21,927 bases of DNA. Source: Gnetum montanum. Taxonomy: Eukaryota > Streptophyta > Gnetopsida > Gnetales > Gnetaceae. Every line of letters begins with the position of its first letter. The stretch's first letter is position 1. The notes under the pieces were generated by a model, which saw only the letters and a list, made by a program, of their open reading frames with translations, did no database searches and had not been told where the DNA came from. The stretch is taken from contig MNCI01018961.1 of NCBI GenBank assembly GCA_015680685.1, positions 40,793-62,719 of the forward strand. The letters run 5' to 3'. Shown here in pieces: positions 9,170 through 18,599 of the stretch. Both the position numbers and the translations under genes were made by a program.

Positions 9170-9540
9170 TAAGTTCATTTAACATGTTACATCAAAAATT
9201 TTGATGTCACATCGCTTTTCTCTAGTAAAACTACACATTGTTCAAATTTTTGCCTTTCAATTTTATCTTGCAAGTTTTGGACCTTATTCCTAGAAAATCA
9301 AAGCCTTGATATCATCCCTATGCATATCAATGACCTCTAAAAGACAATTTCATGTCATGGCATCCTCTTCCAACTCTAACTTCTCCAAGCTTCAAAATCT
9401 CATTTGTCATTCATATTCTTCTTTCTTCTTACATGCTTGCTCTAAAGAATCTAATAATATAACATTGGTATTAGCTTGTTCAATGGCTAACATCCACATG
9501 TCCTTGGCATAATTTAGAGTTGTGCATATTTTCTCTACAA
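9170..9540 (-). pseudogene. Stop-riddled coiled-coil-like frame
   Basis: On the minus strand from about 9535 leftward one frame reads KDMWMLAIEQANTNVILLDS, then LEQACKKKEYE, LEKLELEEDAMT and VIDMHRDDIKALIF, with about seven stops between the pieces. The charge and leucine pattern is that of a coiled coil, like the larger ORF at 10659-12851. It lies just outside LTR A, so it is probably the target sequence into which that element inserted. Function unknown. Confidence 0.35.
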
Positions 9541-10315
9541 TTGTAATTTTAATTACCACATTAATGAGCAGTTAGTATTCCTATGCCTAATTATATGAAT
9601 CACAAGTGTGTACACACAATCCTGTTGAATTCTGTAGAACTTGGGGCTACTAGTATCCTAGGTAATTATGTAATGTTGCTAGTCATTGTCTTTCTAGTCA
9701 TCACTTATGTTAGCTCAATTGGTATGGCTAAGTGTGATTGAGGCATGAGATTTTTATATTATTATTATTATTATTTATCATTAATAATATTAAAGTGATG
9801 AAGTGATTAAAATATCAAATTCTAACTAACCAATAGAATTAAAGGTAATCTATACTATCCTAAACATAGAGCATCCATTTCCACTTTTCGCACATATCTT
9901 GAACCTATACTAATGCTACCATATTACTAAGTATCTACTGTTAGGTGTACCAAGTATTCACTATTGGGATTACCAAGCATTAGTATATTATGCATGAAGT
10001 GGTTCTACTTACATTGTTATGGAATAAAATATTAAATTCCTAAGTGTAGGAAAGTAAAGTGCATGTAAAATAAAGTACTTGAAAATAAACTAAGTGTTAA
10101 TCCAAGTGCTCTGATGGAAAGAATTAATCTCAATTTTATTGTCATCATGAAAAAGTGTCTAAATACATCTTACACTTGAATAAAACTCCATATAATTAAT
10201 TCAATCCATATTATAGATACTCTGAATGAAATTTGACTAAGTCCTATGAAAAGAAACTACCAAAGCTTCACTATAATACTAATCAAAAGTCTTCTAAATG
10301 TCCATGATGTGAAAA

Positions 10316-10325
10316 GTTATATAGG
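10316..10325 (-). promoter_or_regulatory. LTR A TATA box
   Basis: CCTATATAAC on the minus strand, in the same place relative to the U3 repeat array as the TATA boxes of C and D, about 115 bp inside the LTR start. Confidence 0.6.
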
Positions 10326-10340
10326 CTTTAGGACACTCAG

Positions 10341-10430
10341 CATTGATGCATGTGCACCAATGCATCCAAGGATTCATTGATGGACATACATCAATGATGC
10401 TACATCGATAGGGATGCATCAATGTAGCTA
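10341..10430 (-). repeat. LTR A U3 inverted-repeat array
   Basis: Three units start at 10341, 10375 and 10403; the last two are 28 bp each. Each is itself an inverted repeat, most clearly CATTGATG...CATCAATG in the second unit (8-bp perfect arms). The third has CATCGATA...CATCAATG. The array sits between the TATA box and the outer U3 end. Confidence 0.75.
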
Positions 10431-10452
10431 CCCAACATAAGGTGTTTTATCA

Positions 10453-10530
10453 TAACCCCACAATTGACTAAAAACTTGTCTTCAAGTTACTTACAAAATT
10501 TTGGGGAAGTATGGGACTAACAATAGACTC
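10453..10530 (-). other. Polypurine tract and conserved 3' block of element A
   Basis: Starts with the TGGGGTTA polypurine tract (minus strand) and matches 18128-18205 next to LTR C at roughly three quarters of positions, including TTGTAAGNAACTTGA. One frame reads LEDKF here and LEDEF next to LTR C, the type of motif found at the extreme end of some plant Gypsy polyproteins. The two sequences diverge beyond this block. Confidence 0.65.
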
Positions 10531-10658
10531 AACTTTTAAGTGTTGCATTACAAAAATTATACAATATACAAAAAATATTCTAGACTTGTTAACAAAATTG
10601 GTAGGCACTTAGCTCGATGAGATGGAGTAGGATGAGATCTTTACACCGTGCTTGGAGG
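10531..10658. other. Spacer between element A's 3' block and the coiled-coil ORF
   Basis: Short AT-rich non-coding stretch; nothing recognised. Confidence 0.4.
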
Positions 10659-12851
10659 TCAAGGCTCCTGTGACTTAAAGGATCCCTCATCATGTCCTGG
10701 TATTTTTAGTAGTCTAGGTTACCCTATTGCTACTCCTAAAAATTTGAAGACATACAAGAGTACCTTCATCTTTTCCTCCTTACTCCATGGGTTGTAAATG
10801 GTCTAAGCAGCTTCTCCTATATTAGCTAGTGTTGGCACATCCCATGGGTAGGGCATAGTCAGGAACATTTCCTTCATGTTGACAAACCAAGCTACAAATT
10901 GTTTACATTTGATGTCAAATGTATAGACAAGGTTCTGCAGTTCTTGGTAGTTGTTCATTCTTCTAGCCATGTTCTTAGCAACTAATTTCTATTTTTGAGA
11001 TTTTCTCTTAAGAACTTCAAGCTTCACATTAGTCACTTCAAGATTTTGCTTACTTTCCTTGTGAAGCTTGAATTTTTCCTCCTAGAGAAGGTAGGAGTTA
11101 ACTAACTGCTTCTCTAATTCTAATCTTAGCCTCTCCACTGTTAGCATTACCAAGTCTGCAGGTCGAAGGTTGGCTAACTCTATGTACTTCATCATCTCTT
11201 TAATTTGTAACTCCTTTAAGTGGATTTTAGCATGGTTGTGGGTGTTAAGACCATCAAAAATGAGCTATCATACATCATCTCTTTATTAGAGTTGCTGGAG
11301 GGCTTTGTTGACCTTCATATGTACCAATTTAATTTCTTCTTCATTGATATTCTTGAGAATTATAACTTAGTCTCTATAGTGATTCTTCACTCTTTCATAT
11401 TTAAGGACTTTATTCTTCTAAGTGGTGATATCAATGATAAGCTTCTAGCAAAGGGCACAAACCTCCTTCATTAAGAGATTCCTATTCTCAATAGCCAACC
11501 TTTTCACATCCTAGTTCACTTTGGGAAGTTGTTCCTGCTGCTAATAAATGTATTCCACCATTTGATCCTTTTTCTATTCAATGTTTCACAGGTGATGGTT
11601 CTCTTGTGTCAACATAAGATTTTCCTTGAAAATTTGATTAAGGTCATAGCTTAAAGAATTCATCATTGCTTTCAATAGTGATGCATCAAAGCTTGCTATC
11701 CCTTTTGCATTCTTTGCCTCTTGAAGTCTTTGTTGAAGCTATTAAAAAGCTTCATCTCTTATAAGCTCAGGCTTGTGAATGGATGGATTAGACAAGTAGG
11801 CTTTCAATTTTACAACCTCAATTGCCAACCATTGATTACTATCTCCTTGAGTTACACATTTTCAATGAGCAATTTATCCCTTATCTAGAGAAACTACAAC
11901 TAGATTGCTAAAATATCCTCTAGAAGATTGAAGATCTTTGGAATTGGTTGTCCAACTTCAACCAATCGCTCCAATACTTTTTTCATGTTTTGTTGCACTC
12001 ATTTCTTTTCTCCCAGCTCCTACTACCATGGAACCAACATTAGGGACAAGTATCATAGGAGCATTTAGATCATATCAAATCTTATCTATCATCACCTCTA
12101 TTGTAGTTTCCTAGTCCTTGTGTAGCATTACCAAGACTATTGCTCCTTTTCCCTCATCTAACATGATAGAGAAGGTTGTTGCATTCTTAGAGATTTTAGA
12201 GAATGCTTGTTTCAAAATGAATACTATGACTTCTAAGATGTTGGAGTTGGCATGAATAGGTGCCTAGTGCCTTTGTGTAGAGAAGACTAGGGCTAGTTCA
12301 TCCACTAACTAGTCGATGATCCTAGTGACCCCATTAAGGTAGCTCATGGTCGGATGATACATACAAGATTTACCATTATGTTCAGAGGCTTATTGTTGCA
12401 CTTGTTTCCTAAGCTTCCTTAAGCATTCAATAGCTATTACCATCGAAGGAGTTATCTCTGATGTTGTAGATGGTAATGGAGGTGGTAACTCCTCTTCTTA
12501 AAGCTTGGCAGGTGCTTTATTCTTCATCATCTCTTACCATGATGTAGCATGAACTTTATGGATGACATCATTGACATAGAAAGCTATGTATCCCCTTTTG
12601 CAAAGTTTTTTGATTAGGTAAGAAAAGGGAAGTGTCTTTCTACCCTTCTTATTTTTGTTAAAGTGCTTCTCAATTTCTAAGAAGATGAGTTGGGGAAGGT
12701 TGACTTGGAACTTTTTGCTTAGAGTCACGCATGCCCTTGTAGTGAAGAAAATCACCTTACTTGGCCTCACTACGGAATTGAGATTATAGGATACAATTTT
12801 AAAATAAACTCTCTTAACTTTGCTTAGGGCCTCGTACTCCTTGCAGTGCAC
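10659..12851 (-). pseudogene. 731-codon coiled-coil ORF with 27 stops but no frameshift
   Basis: One minus-strand frame can be followed from 12851 to a TGA at the complement of 10659-10661. I count 27 internal stops and no net indel. The N-terminal part (12851-12534, open) reads YEALSKVKRVYFKIV, then ACVTLSKKFQVNLPQLIF and KGRKTLPFSYLIKKLCKRGY, resembling the conserved N-terminal domain of plant 'putative transposon' proteins that travel with retroelements. Next is a low-complexity linker (PPPLPSTTSEITPS). A long heptad-like region follows from about 11800: LQQRLQEAKNAKG, DVKRLAIENRNLLMKEV, VERLRLELEKQLVN and EEKFKLHKESKQNLEVTNVK. The C-terminal end reads MPYPWDVPTLANIGEAA, stop, TIYNPWSKEEKMKVLLYVF. 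It has no RT, integrase or protease motifs. Next to a 3' LTR, it is probably the sole or Gag-like protein of a non-autonomous LTR element. Confidence 0.75.
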
Positions 12852-13259
12852 TCCATAGCATCACTGAACTTATTCTTTCTTTACCTCAAGGTTTGCTTGA
12901 GTTTGACAGTAAAATTAAAATTTTATTATTAAGCCCTTATTTAGTGATTGCATGCATATGAGAATATTTTATTATTATCTTATTTCCACTTCAACAGAGG
13001 TTGATTATTCATATTAGTTCTTGGGATCATTATTTTAATGTTATTTTAATACCTAATCTTGAGGTGTTAGAAAAATATTTATCAAAGCCTAGTGTTTGAT
13101 TCTTCCACAATGTAAAACACACCTCTGGAACTTTGAGGATTGAAAAATAGGTAAGTAGCAAGGAAGTTATGGCTCTCGGAATGTTCTAAGCTTTGAAAAA
13201 TTACAAAACCTTCCTTGACTTTAGATGTAAAATGTAAAAAATGAGTTAAGTGTTACATG
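12852..13259. other. Upstream of the coiled-coil ORF; unassigned
   Basis: AT-rich, no gene seen. If segment B is an LTR, this would be its R/U5 part and leader, but I could not align it with the same part of LTR A or C. The coiled-coil ORF probably had more N-terminal sequence that is lost or unreadable here. Confidence 0.35.
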
Positions 13260-13347
13260 TATTTATAAGATTTTTGTGCTGCGTTGATAGGGATACATCA
13301 ACATAGTTGACCATGTCAACAAGGATGTATCAATATAACTATTTGCA
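13260..13347 (-). promoter_or_regulatory. LTR-like promoter segment 'B' with U3 repeats
   Basis: A TATA box on the minus strand (CTTATAAATA, 13260-13269) is followed outward by a two-unit array (about 13283-13308 and 13314-13340). The first unit, GTTGATAGGGATACATCAAC, closely matches the third unit of LTR A's array (CGATAGGGATGCATCAATG). The layout is that of the LTR family, but the outer edge is uncertain (a TG start at 13347 is possible) and no polypurine tract or target duplication was found. Confidence 0.45.
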
Positions 13348-14829
13348 ACTTGAATTCTAAGGGAATTTGTAAACATTTGGAGAGGAAATAAGAGTCAAAT
13401 GGAAGTCAAAGGGTTGGGAATCTAAGGCAACACCATCTAAGGAGGTTTTAGTTCATACATTGGAGTGAATTGATCATATGAAATGAGTAAATATGAGATG
13501 TTCCCTAAGCAAATTAATCATAAAACTAGATGATGCAATTATCAAGGTAGTTTAAATCAAATTGATCCCTATGGTTATGGGGTTTAAACTAAGACAAACC
13601 AAAAGCTATGCGACTAGGTCCTTCCTAAAGTAGGATGATGCCTAAAATTCCCTTTCATAAGCCCATCACAAGGAACCCATAGGTACCCTGGATGTTGAAT
13701 GATGGTTTTGGTTAAACACCATACCCTTGCAAGGGATTATCTTAGGATCATGTAGTCTACAAAATTAAACTAGTAGCTAACCATGCAATGGGACAATGAA
13801 GTGAGAAAATGAAATGTTAGAATGATTAAGAGAGAGATCAAGAGAGGAGAATTTGAATCATAGCCACAATAGATCCTTTGTGGAATGCATGATTAGGATG
13901 ATCCTTATACCAAACCATACTAAGCCTAGACCAAGTCCGTTTCATTAGAAGTGGCATTGCATTGGTATATTTCTCCTCTTCTACCACCATAAGTCTACAA
14001 TAATAATAGAGAATGATCATATCTCTAGAAAAAGAAGAAAATATTTAGAGATTTTTAAGAAAGAAATTTTGACCTTAGTTAGAGGGGTGCCTTCAGGCAT
14101 GGGTAACATGTCTTTCCAACCTCACACCAATGCCTATATTCCAAGAGATCTTTAGAGAGGTGTATTTTTATTTCCTTTTTTTTTCTTTGGTTTTTTCTCA
14201 ATGGTAACCACACATTACAAAGACATACTTTATTTTACAATTTACAAGAGGAGTGATGATACATTCCATGAGGAGCCATAATACTCAAGAAGGAAGTTAA
14301 GAAGAGAACTTAGCAAATCTCCTTGAGGGTACACCCTTATCAATTCTTACTTGATCCTTTATCAGTTCATTGGGTAACAAGATCATAAGTTACTTTTTAG
14401 TTTTCATGTAAAAGAACCATTTCTCTACCATGATATAGATCTCCTGATGAGATAAATGGAATGGAAGATGTCATGAGCTCACTACATGGTACCATTGGAA
14501 AACTAATAACGTTTTAGGTAGAGAGCATAATCCAAGGACAAAGTTTAGCTTGTATAAATAGTTATAATCTTAACAGCTACATTAAAGAGTTTTCAAAATT
14601 TATAATAGCAATAGAATAAAATCACAATATTGTAAGAAAAAGATAAAGTAAAGGAAAATGTAAAGGTAAAGGTAAAGTCAAGTTAAATAAAAATAAAAGT
14701 AAAAGTAAAATATATAAATAAAATATCTAAAGGTAAAAGAAAATGGAAAACATATAAAAAATGATGTAAAATAAAAAAGCAAGAAATTTTTTTCATCCTC
14801 TTCAAGGTATAATGATAGATGGGCTTCTC
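13348..14829 (-). other. Long 3' region of Gypsy copy G1
   Basis: No coding sequence recognised. The block 14070-14235 matches G2 at 19340-19505 (minus strand CCTCTAACTAAGG, GACATGTTAC), and pieces around 14310-14400 match 19590-19680. An A-rich degenerate repeat (14640-14780, AAAGTAAA-like) corresponds to the A-rich tract at 19880-20000. Open frames here (13838-14020, 14678-14869) are short and unlike any known product. Confidence 0.55.
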
Positions 14830-14843
14830 CCCCCACGACTAAG
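14830..14843 (-). other. Conserved 14-mer at the G1 pol end
   Basis: Exact CCCCCACGACTAAG, also at 20040-20053 and 18714-18727. In G1 and G2 it lies where the pol reading ends. See findings. Confidence 0.7.
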
Positions 14844-16115
14844 TTAAAGGAAGGAGATTTGAAAAACAAAGAGAGACTACTCTTGAGATGAGGTGTTGTG
14901 ACTGCATTTGGTTACTTGAAAGTTTGTAAAGAGTTTTAATTATTAGATGTTGATCAACATGTGCTTCTAAGGACCTTTTGGATGGTAAATTATCATAGCC
15001 CTAAAAGAAAAAGTCAAGTGAATAATGTATGGTCCTTCTTATAATGTTTGGAACTTAGTACATTGAGGTACATGTATGGGATTCCAATAAAGAACCATGT
15101 CTCTTAGTTCGAATTCAAATTTTCATATCTAGACATCATGATGCTATTTACAGTATGCCTTGTGTACTTCATTTATTGTAAGGGCTACTCTTCAATTTTC
15201 ATCTTATACATTGAAGATCATTAGTCTTTTTTTTTTTTGGTAGGTTAATGTCTAGGTTAAGGTTAAATGTAATTGTGAGTGTATGGAGTTTAGTTTGAAT
15301 TTCAAGTTTAGGTAACTTTCTATACACTAACTCATAGGGAGAGTTGCCTATAGAAAGTTTTCATTTTCAACAATATGCCCATAGGACATCATTAAATTTT
15401 TCCTATATCTGCTAATGGTTCTTGTTAGGATTCTTCTGATCTCTCTATTGGTTATCTCAACTTGACAGTTGGCTTAGGGATGATAAAGTGTTGTAAGTTT
15501 ACGTTCCATCCCCAAGCATTGTATTAACTCACTAAGGGTAGCACTTATGAAATGGGTTTCATTATTAGAAATTAGTGTCCTAGGCACATCATACGTATTT
15601 GCCACCTATTGTTGAAAGAAATGAGTTGTAGTGGAGGAAATACAATCAATAACAGTTGTAGCTTCAACCCATTTAGCATAATAAGAAACAATAACAATAA
15701 TATAATACTTCCCATTGGACATGGAAGTGATGGATCCCATAAAATCAATTCCCTAAAGGTCAAAAGGCTCTAGTGGTTGGATCCACTATTGGAACATTTC
15801 TATACTAGTTGTCATTCCTCTATCTCATTGACATCACTTTCATGAATGGGCGAAATGGTGAGCATTCAAGAAGATTGTAGGCTAGAAATATCTTTCCATT
15901 AAGATTTTTATGGTCATTCTCATTCCTACATAGTGGTCCCCATAAGGAACTTCGTGAGCATCCTAAAGAGTTCATAATTTATCTTTATCAAGAACTCACC
16001 ATCGTACCAAGCCATCTGTTCAAATTTTGTAGAGGTTACCCTCTATTTTGAGGTAGTGTTTGACCTAATGGAGGACTTGTTATTTCCTATTATAGTCACA
16101 TTTTTCATGATTCTC
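14844..16115 (-). pseudogene. pol: G1 Gypsy integrase and pol C-terminus, broken
   Basis: From 16115 leftward: the H2C2 zinc region (AHEVPYGDHYVGMRMTIKIL, one of its two Cys lost to a stop), WIQPLEPFDL, then the integrase core. Read catalytic positions: Asp in GIDFMG (near 15740), ISNNETHF where the family has S-D-N-G-T-H-F (near 15550-15573, so the second Asp is now Asn), and the Glu of EITNREIRRILTRTISRYRK (near 15440). The end (14990-15060) aligns with G2's GPHIIYATFP segment. The order protease-RT-RNase H-integrase is that of Ty3/Gypsy. Stops and frame changes are frequent. Catalytically dead. Confidence 0.88.
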
Positions 16116-16935
16116 TTATGTGAGTAGAGAGGAGAGGAATTCCTCATACCAATTTGTAACCCTTAGTTCTTGAACTTCTATTACCTTAGCAAAGAGAAGT
16201 TGATCTAGAAATTGGTGTAATAAAGGCTCTTCATCAATCTTGTTATCCCATATTAACCGAGATAGATGATCAACAACTACATTCTTAGTTTTCTTTCTAT
16301 CCACCATTATCATATCAGTTTTCTTTCTATTCACCATTATCATATCAAACTCCTACAAAATCACCAATCACTATACAACATGGGGATTCACTGTTGGCTT
16401 GTTCATGAGGAAGTGAATTGGATTGTGATCAATGTGCATAAAAAATGGGATATCCAAGCACATAGTACTTAAATTTCTCAAGGTCTTACACCATTGTCAT
16501 GAGTTTCTTTTTTATAGTGGTGTAATTCAATTGTGCACCTGTAATGATCCTGCTTATATAATGGATATAGTATGGACATTTTTTATCATCACTTTATATA
16601 AGCACTACTTGTAATGCATAGTTGAATGCATATATCATGATATGAAAAGTTTTGAACCAATCAGGTGCATGTAGAATTGGTATTTCTATGAGCTTTTGCT
16701 TCAAATGTTGCAATGCTTTTTCGCATTCCTTGATCCATTTAAATGTTACAACCTTCTTAGTAAGCTCAACAAGCAACTTGAAATGATTGTGGAGAAATTT
16801 TCAATAAAATTCCTATAGTAACCAGTATGTCCAAGGAATGACCTTACATCTTTAACTGTTTGAGGTTATTTGGTAGCTTCTTGAATGACCCTTACCTTTT
16901 CAAGGTTCACCACAAAGCCTTGTTCTAAAATTTGG
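16116..16935 (-). pseudogene. pol: G1 Gypsy RT thumb and RNase H, truncated
   Basis: Begins abruptly near 16935 with VVNLEKVRVIQEATK and VKDVRSFLGHTGYYRNFIEN, the RT thumb. After a frame change come FKWIKECEKALQHLKQKLIE, PILHAPDWFKTFHIM, then IYAFNYAL where RNase H has C-D-A-S-D-Y-A, so both Asp positions are lost. HIDHNPIHFLMNKPTVNP and LQEFDMIM follow, then VVVDHLSRLIWDNK, the end of RNase H. The RT palm and fingers, protease and gag are missing to the right. A 30-bp in-frame tandem duplication (16287-16316 and 16317-16346, one mismatch) repeats the ten residues DMIMV(N/D)RKKT. Confidence 0.88.
16287..16346 (-). repeat. 30-bp in-frame tandem duplication in G1 RNase H
   Basis: Two head-to-tail copies of AGTTTTCTTTCTATYCACCA plus ten more bases, differing at one base (C/T). 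G2 has only one copy of this segment before its break, so the duplication is specific to G1 or its sublineage. Confidence 0.9.
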
Positions 16936-17141
16936 TACCTCATTGCTATCTATGTTTCCTTCTTCCATCTCTATGATGGGATCTTCTATCATCTCCCTCT
17001 TAGCCTTGATCCTTCCTTCTTTAGTCCCAATCATGTTTTCCCTTGTTAGAGATTGATGATGAGGAGGATGATAAGGATGAAGAACTAGGAGAGTTATGCT
17101 AACTTACTCTCCTTCTTTGGTCCCTTGATTTTTTATTTAGC
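16936..17141. other. Junction segment between truncated G1 and LTR C
   Basis: Not recognised. One minus frame stays open and charged (REMIEDPIIEMEEGNIDSNE), reading across the point where the RT frame starts. It is rich in GAT/GAG on the plus strand near 17040-17085. It may be unrelated DNA joined to G1 by a deletion. Confidence 0.4.
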
Positions 17142-17905
17142 TGATGAGCAGCGAGGTACACCTATGCTCAACCATATGAATACGAGTGTTTCATGCATGA
17201 TCCAGTCAAATTTCAAGGACTAACTGCTTATGCGCCCTTGTGGAACAAGGACAGGTTGGTTGATCATTGTCTTCCCAAGCTTACCTGTATGTCATGATTG
17301 TATGGTTTAATGAAGCCTGAGGAATATGATTTTTATAGCTTTTATGTTTTTATGTCCTACACTAGTAGGGAAGGAGAGAGGTAACGAAGTGACTAATTTA
17401 ACTTAACTACTCATTAACTAAGTTCTAACTAATCCTAACACCAGCATCCATTCCCACTTGCATACACATCCTGAACTAGTGCAACACTACTGGGATTACC
17501 AAACGCTAATCGTTATTGGGTTACCAAGCTTTACATGCATGCTTGAAGTGGTTATGCTTGTGTAATTTAACAATTTTCTTAATTGATCAAAATGAATTGT
17601 TGTGCTAATAACAAAAATGTACCATGTATAAAATAAAATAAAATAAAATAAATGCATAAGAAAATAAAATAAAAGAAATGTGTAAGAAAACAAATCTCAA
17701 GTACTACAAGGATGAATCAAAGAGCTCATCTTTATTGCCATACACAAGGTGTGCTCAGGTACACAATGCTTGAGTAAAGATCCATCTACACTTAGAACTT
17801 CTACTGTGGGCACTTGCAAAATACTCTAACTTTCAAACAGACTACAAGAGTTTCACTACTTGACTACTAAAATACTTCTTCTCCCAATTGTGTGCCTGGG
17901 AACTG

Positions 17906-17915
17906 TATTTATAGG
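17906..17915 (-). promoter_or_regulatory. LTR C TATA box
   Basis: CCTATAAATA on the minus strand, between the U3 array and the presumed transcribed part (R) of the LTR. Confidence 0.7.
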
Positions 17916-17929
17916 CTTGGGAGAAACTA

Positions 17930-18118
17930 CTCTAATAATTAGAGTAACCACTCTAATAATTAGAATAATTGCTAAAGAAACCGCTAGAGTAACTGCTCTA
18001 ATAATTAGAATAACTGCTAAAGAAACTACTACAGTAACCACTCTAATAATTAAAATAACTACTAAAGAAACTGCTAGAGTAACCACTCTAATAATTAGAA
18101 TAACTACTACAGTAACCA
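17930..18118 (-). repeat. LTR C U3 array, 45-bp units
   Basis: Three exact-length 45-bp units start at 17951, 17996 and 18041, with a 21-bp partial unit before (17930) and a 33-bp partial after (18086). Each begins with CTCTAATAATTAGAG or a one-base variant, a palindrome with a single central base. Because 45 is divisible by three, both strands stay open across it, which creates false ORFs. Confidence 0.93.
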
Positions 18119-18127
18119 CTCTCATCA

Positions 18128-18205
18128 TACCCCCATGATTGAATTAAAACTCATCCTCAAGTTCCTTACAAAATATTGGGAAGGTATGGGATTATTGACT
18201 AATTG
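18128..18205 (-). other. G2 polypurine tract and conserved 3' block
   Basis: GGGGGTA on the minus strand next to LTR C, followed upstream by the block shared with 10453-10530 (reading LEDEF in one frame). Expected position for plus-strand priming. Confidence 0.7.
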
Positions 18206-18306
18206 ACAACTGACGGTGGAATGGGGTGACAGACTTAACATGCCCAGTGAATGAATCAATAAGTATATTATAACATTAGTGTTCATGACCATTGTGGTGA
18301 ACACTT

Positions 18307-18597
18307 TTACATAAATGACATCCAAGCCTCATTTGGCAGCTTGAAGAGAAAGAGAGAGAAAGAAGATGAAGCATGTTGCTGCCAATGCTGACATTGCGCC
18401 TTCCATTGTTTATCCATAGCCATGCCACCAAACTTGCTCATTTCATAAATGCTCCAATTCTGGTCCATCCTGAGTGCTTCCTCCAAGCCCAGTCCATTGT
18501 TTGTATGATTTCCATCTGCACACACAACATAGTCACGAATAAGCAAAGATAGATAATCCATAATGCAATTGATACCTTGCCTCGATATGAAGTGCAT
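18307..18597 (-). CDS. Unrecognised 96-codon ORF with intron-like signals
   Basis: Open from an ATG at 18597 to a TAA. The composition is unlike the TE proteins around it (many Trp, Met, Gln, Cys, Gly): GNHTNNGLGLEEALRMDQNW, then MSKFGGMAMDKQWKAQCQHW. Inside it, the minus-strand complement of 18516-18575 is bounded by CAAG|GTATC and TTGTGTGTGCAG|ATGG, a good plant donor and acceptor. It is exactly 60 nt, so the frame is kept with or without splicing, although 60 nt is short for a plant intron. It lies between LTR C and the G2 pol. It could be a captured host-gene piece, a remnant exon, or chance. No family recognised. Confidence 0.3.
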   Translation of the reverse strand: MHFISRQGINCIMDYLSLLIRDYVVCADGNHTNNGLGLEEALRMDQNWSIYEMSKFGGMAMDKQWKAQCQHWQQHASSSFSLFLFKLPNEAWMSFM

Positions 18598-18599
18598 TG

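Larger units (their letters stand above)
9562..10452 (-). repeat. Gypsy-type LTR 'A' (3' LTR)
   Basis: Diverged but collinear with LTR C (17142-18127). Shared blocks on the plus strand include the left end ATGAGCAG, CCTATGC..AA..ATATGAAT, CATTGTCTT, GAGG.ATGA.ATTTTTAT, GTGA.GAAGTGA.TAA, GCATCCATT, TGGGATTACCAA, GAAGTGGTT, and the TTTATTG/TTGAATAAA region. The right end TTTATCA gives a minus-strand LTR start of TGATAAA; the left terminus is TA, not TG (one transition). A polypurine tract directly right of it (TGGGGTTA on the minus strand) makes it the 3' LTR of the element to its right. An (ATT)n run lies at 9757-9778. Confidence 0.78.
17142..18127 (-). repeat. Gypsy-type LTR 'C' (3' LTR of G2)
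   Basis: The ends TGATGAG (17142) and CTCATCA (18121-18127) form a perfect 7-bp terminal inverted repeat. The length is about 986 bp. A polypurine tract (ATGGGGGTA on the minus strand, 18128-18136) abuts the right end, which makes this the 3' LTR of the element to the right. It is collinear with LTR A, and 17700-17800 matches the reverse complement of LTR D (21770-21860): ACTACAAGG, AGCTCATCTTTATTGC, GTACACAA, TCAGGTACA. An (AAAAT)n run lies at 17630-17651. Confidence 0.85.

Noticed and set aside
9709-9728. tRNA box-A-like TAGCTCAATTGGTATGG, possible SINE
   Set aside because: The stretch is inside LTR A and aligns with the same part of LTR C; no box B follows.
11220-11474. Plus-strand 84-codon ORF
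   Set aside because: Antisense shadow of the frame-conserved coiled-coil ORF.
17140-17390. Plus-strand protein-like reading (YEYECFMHDPVKFQ and following)
   Set aside because: It lies inside the LTR shared with A, where the same frame is not kept; interrupted by stops and without a recognised family.
17930-18118. Possible CRISPR-like array
   Set aside because: Units are head to tail with no unique spacers, in a plant LTR; a tandem U3 repeat explains it.
17856-18138. Long open frames on both strands (90 and 92 codons)
   Set aside because: They are produced by the 45-bp array, whose length is divisible by three; the proteins are simple repeats inside an LTR U3.
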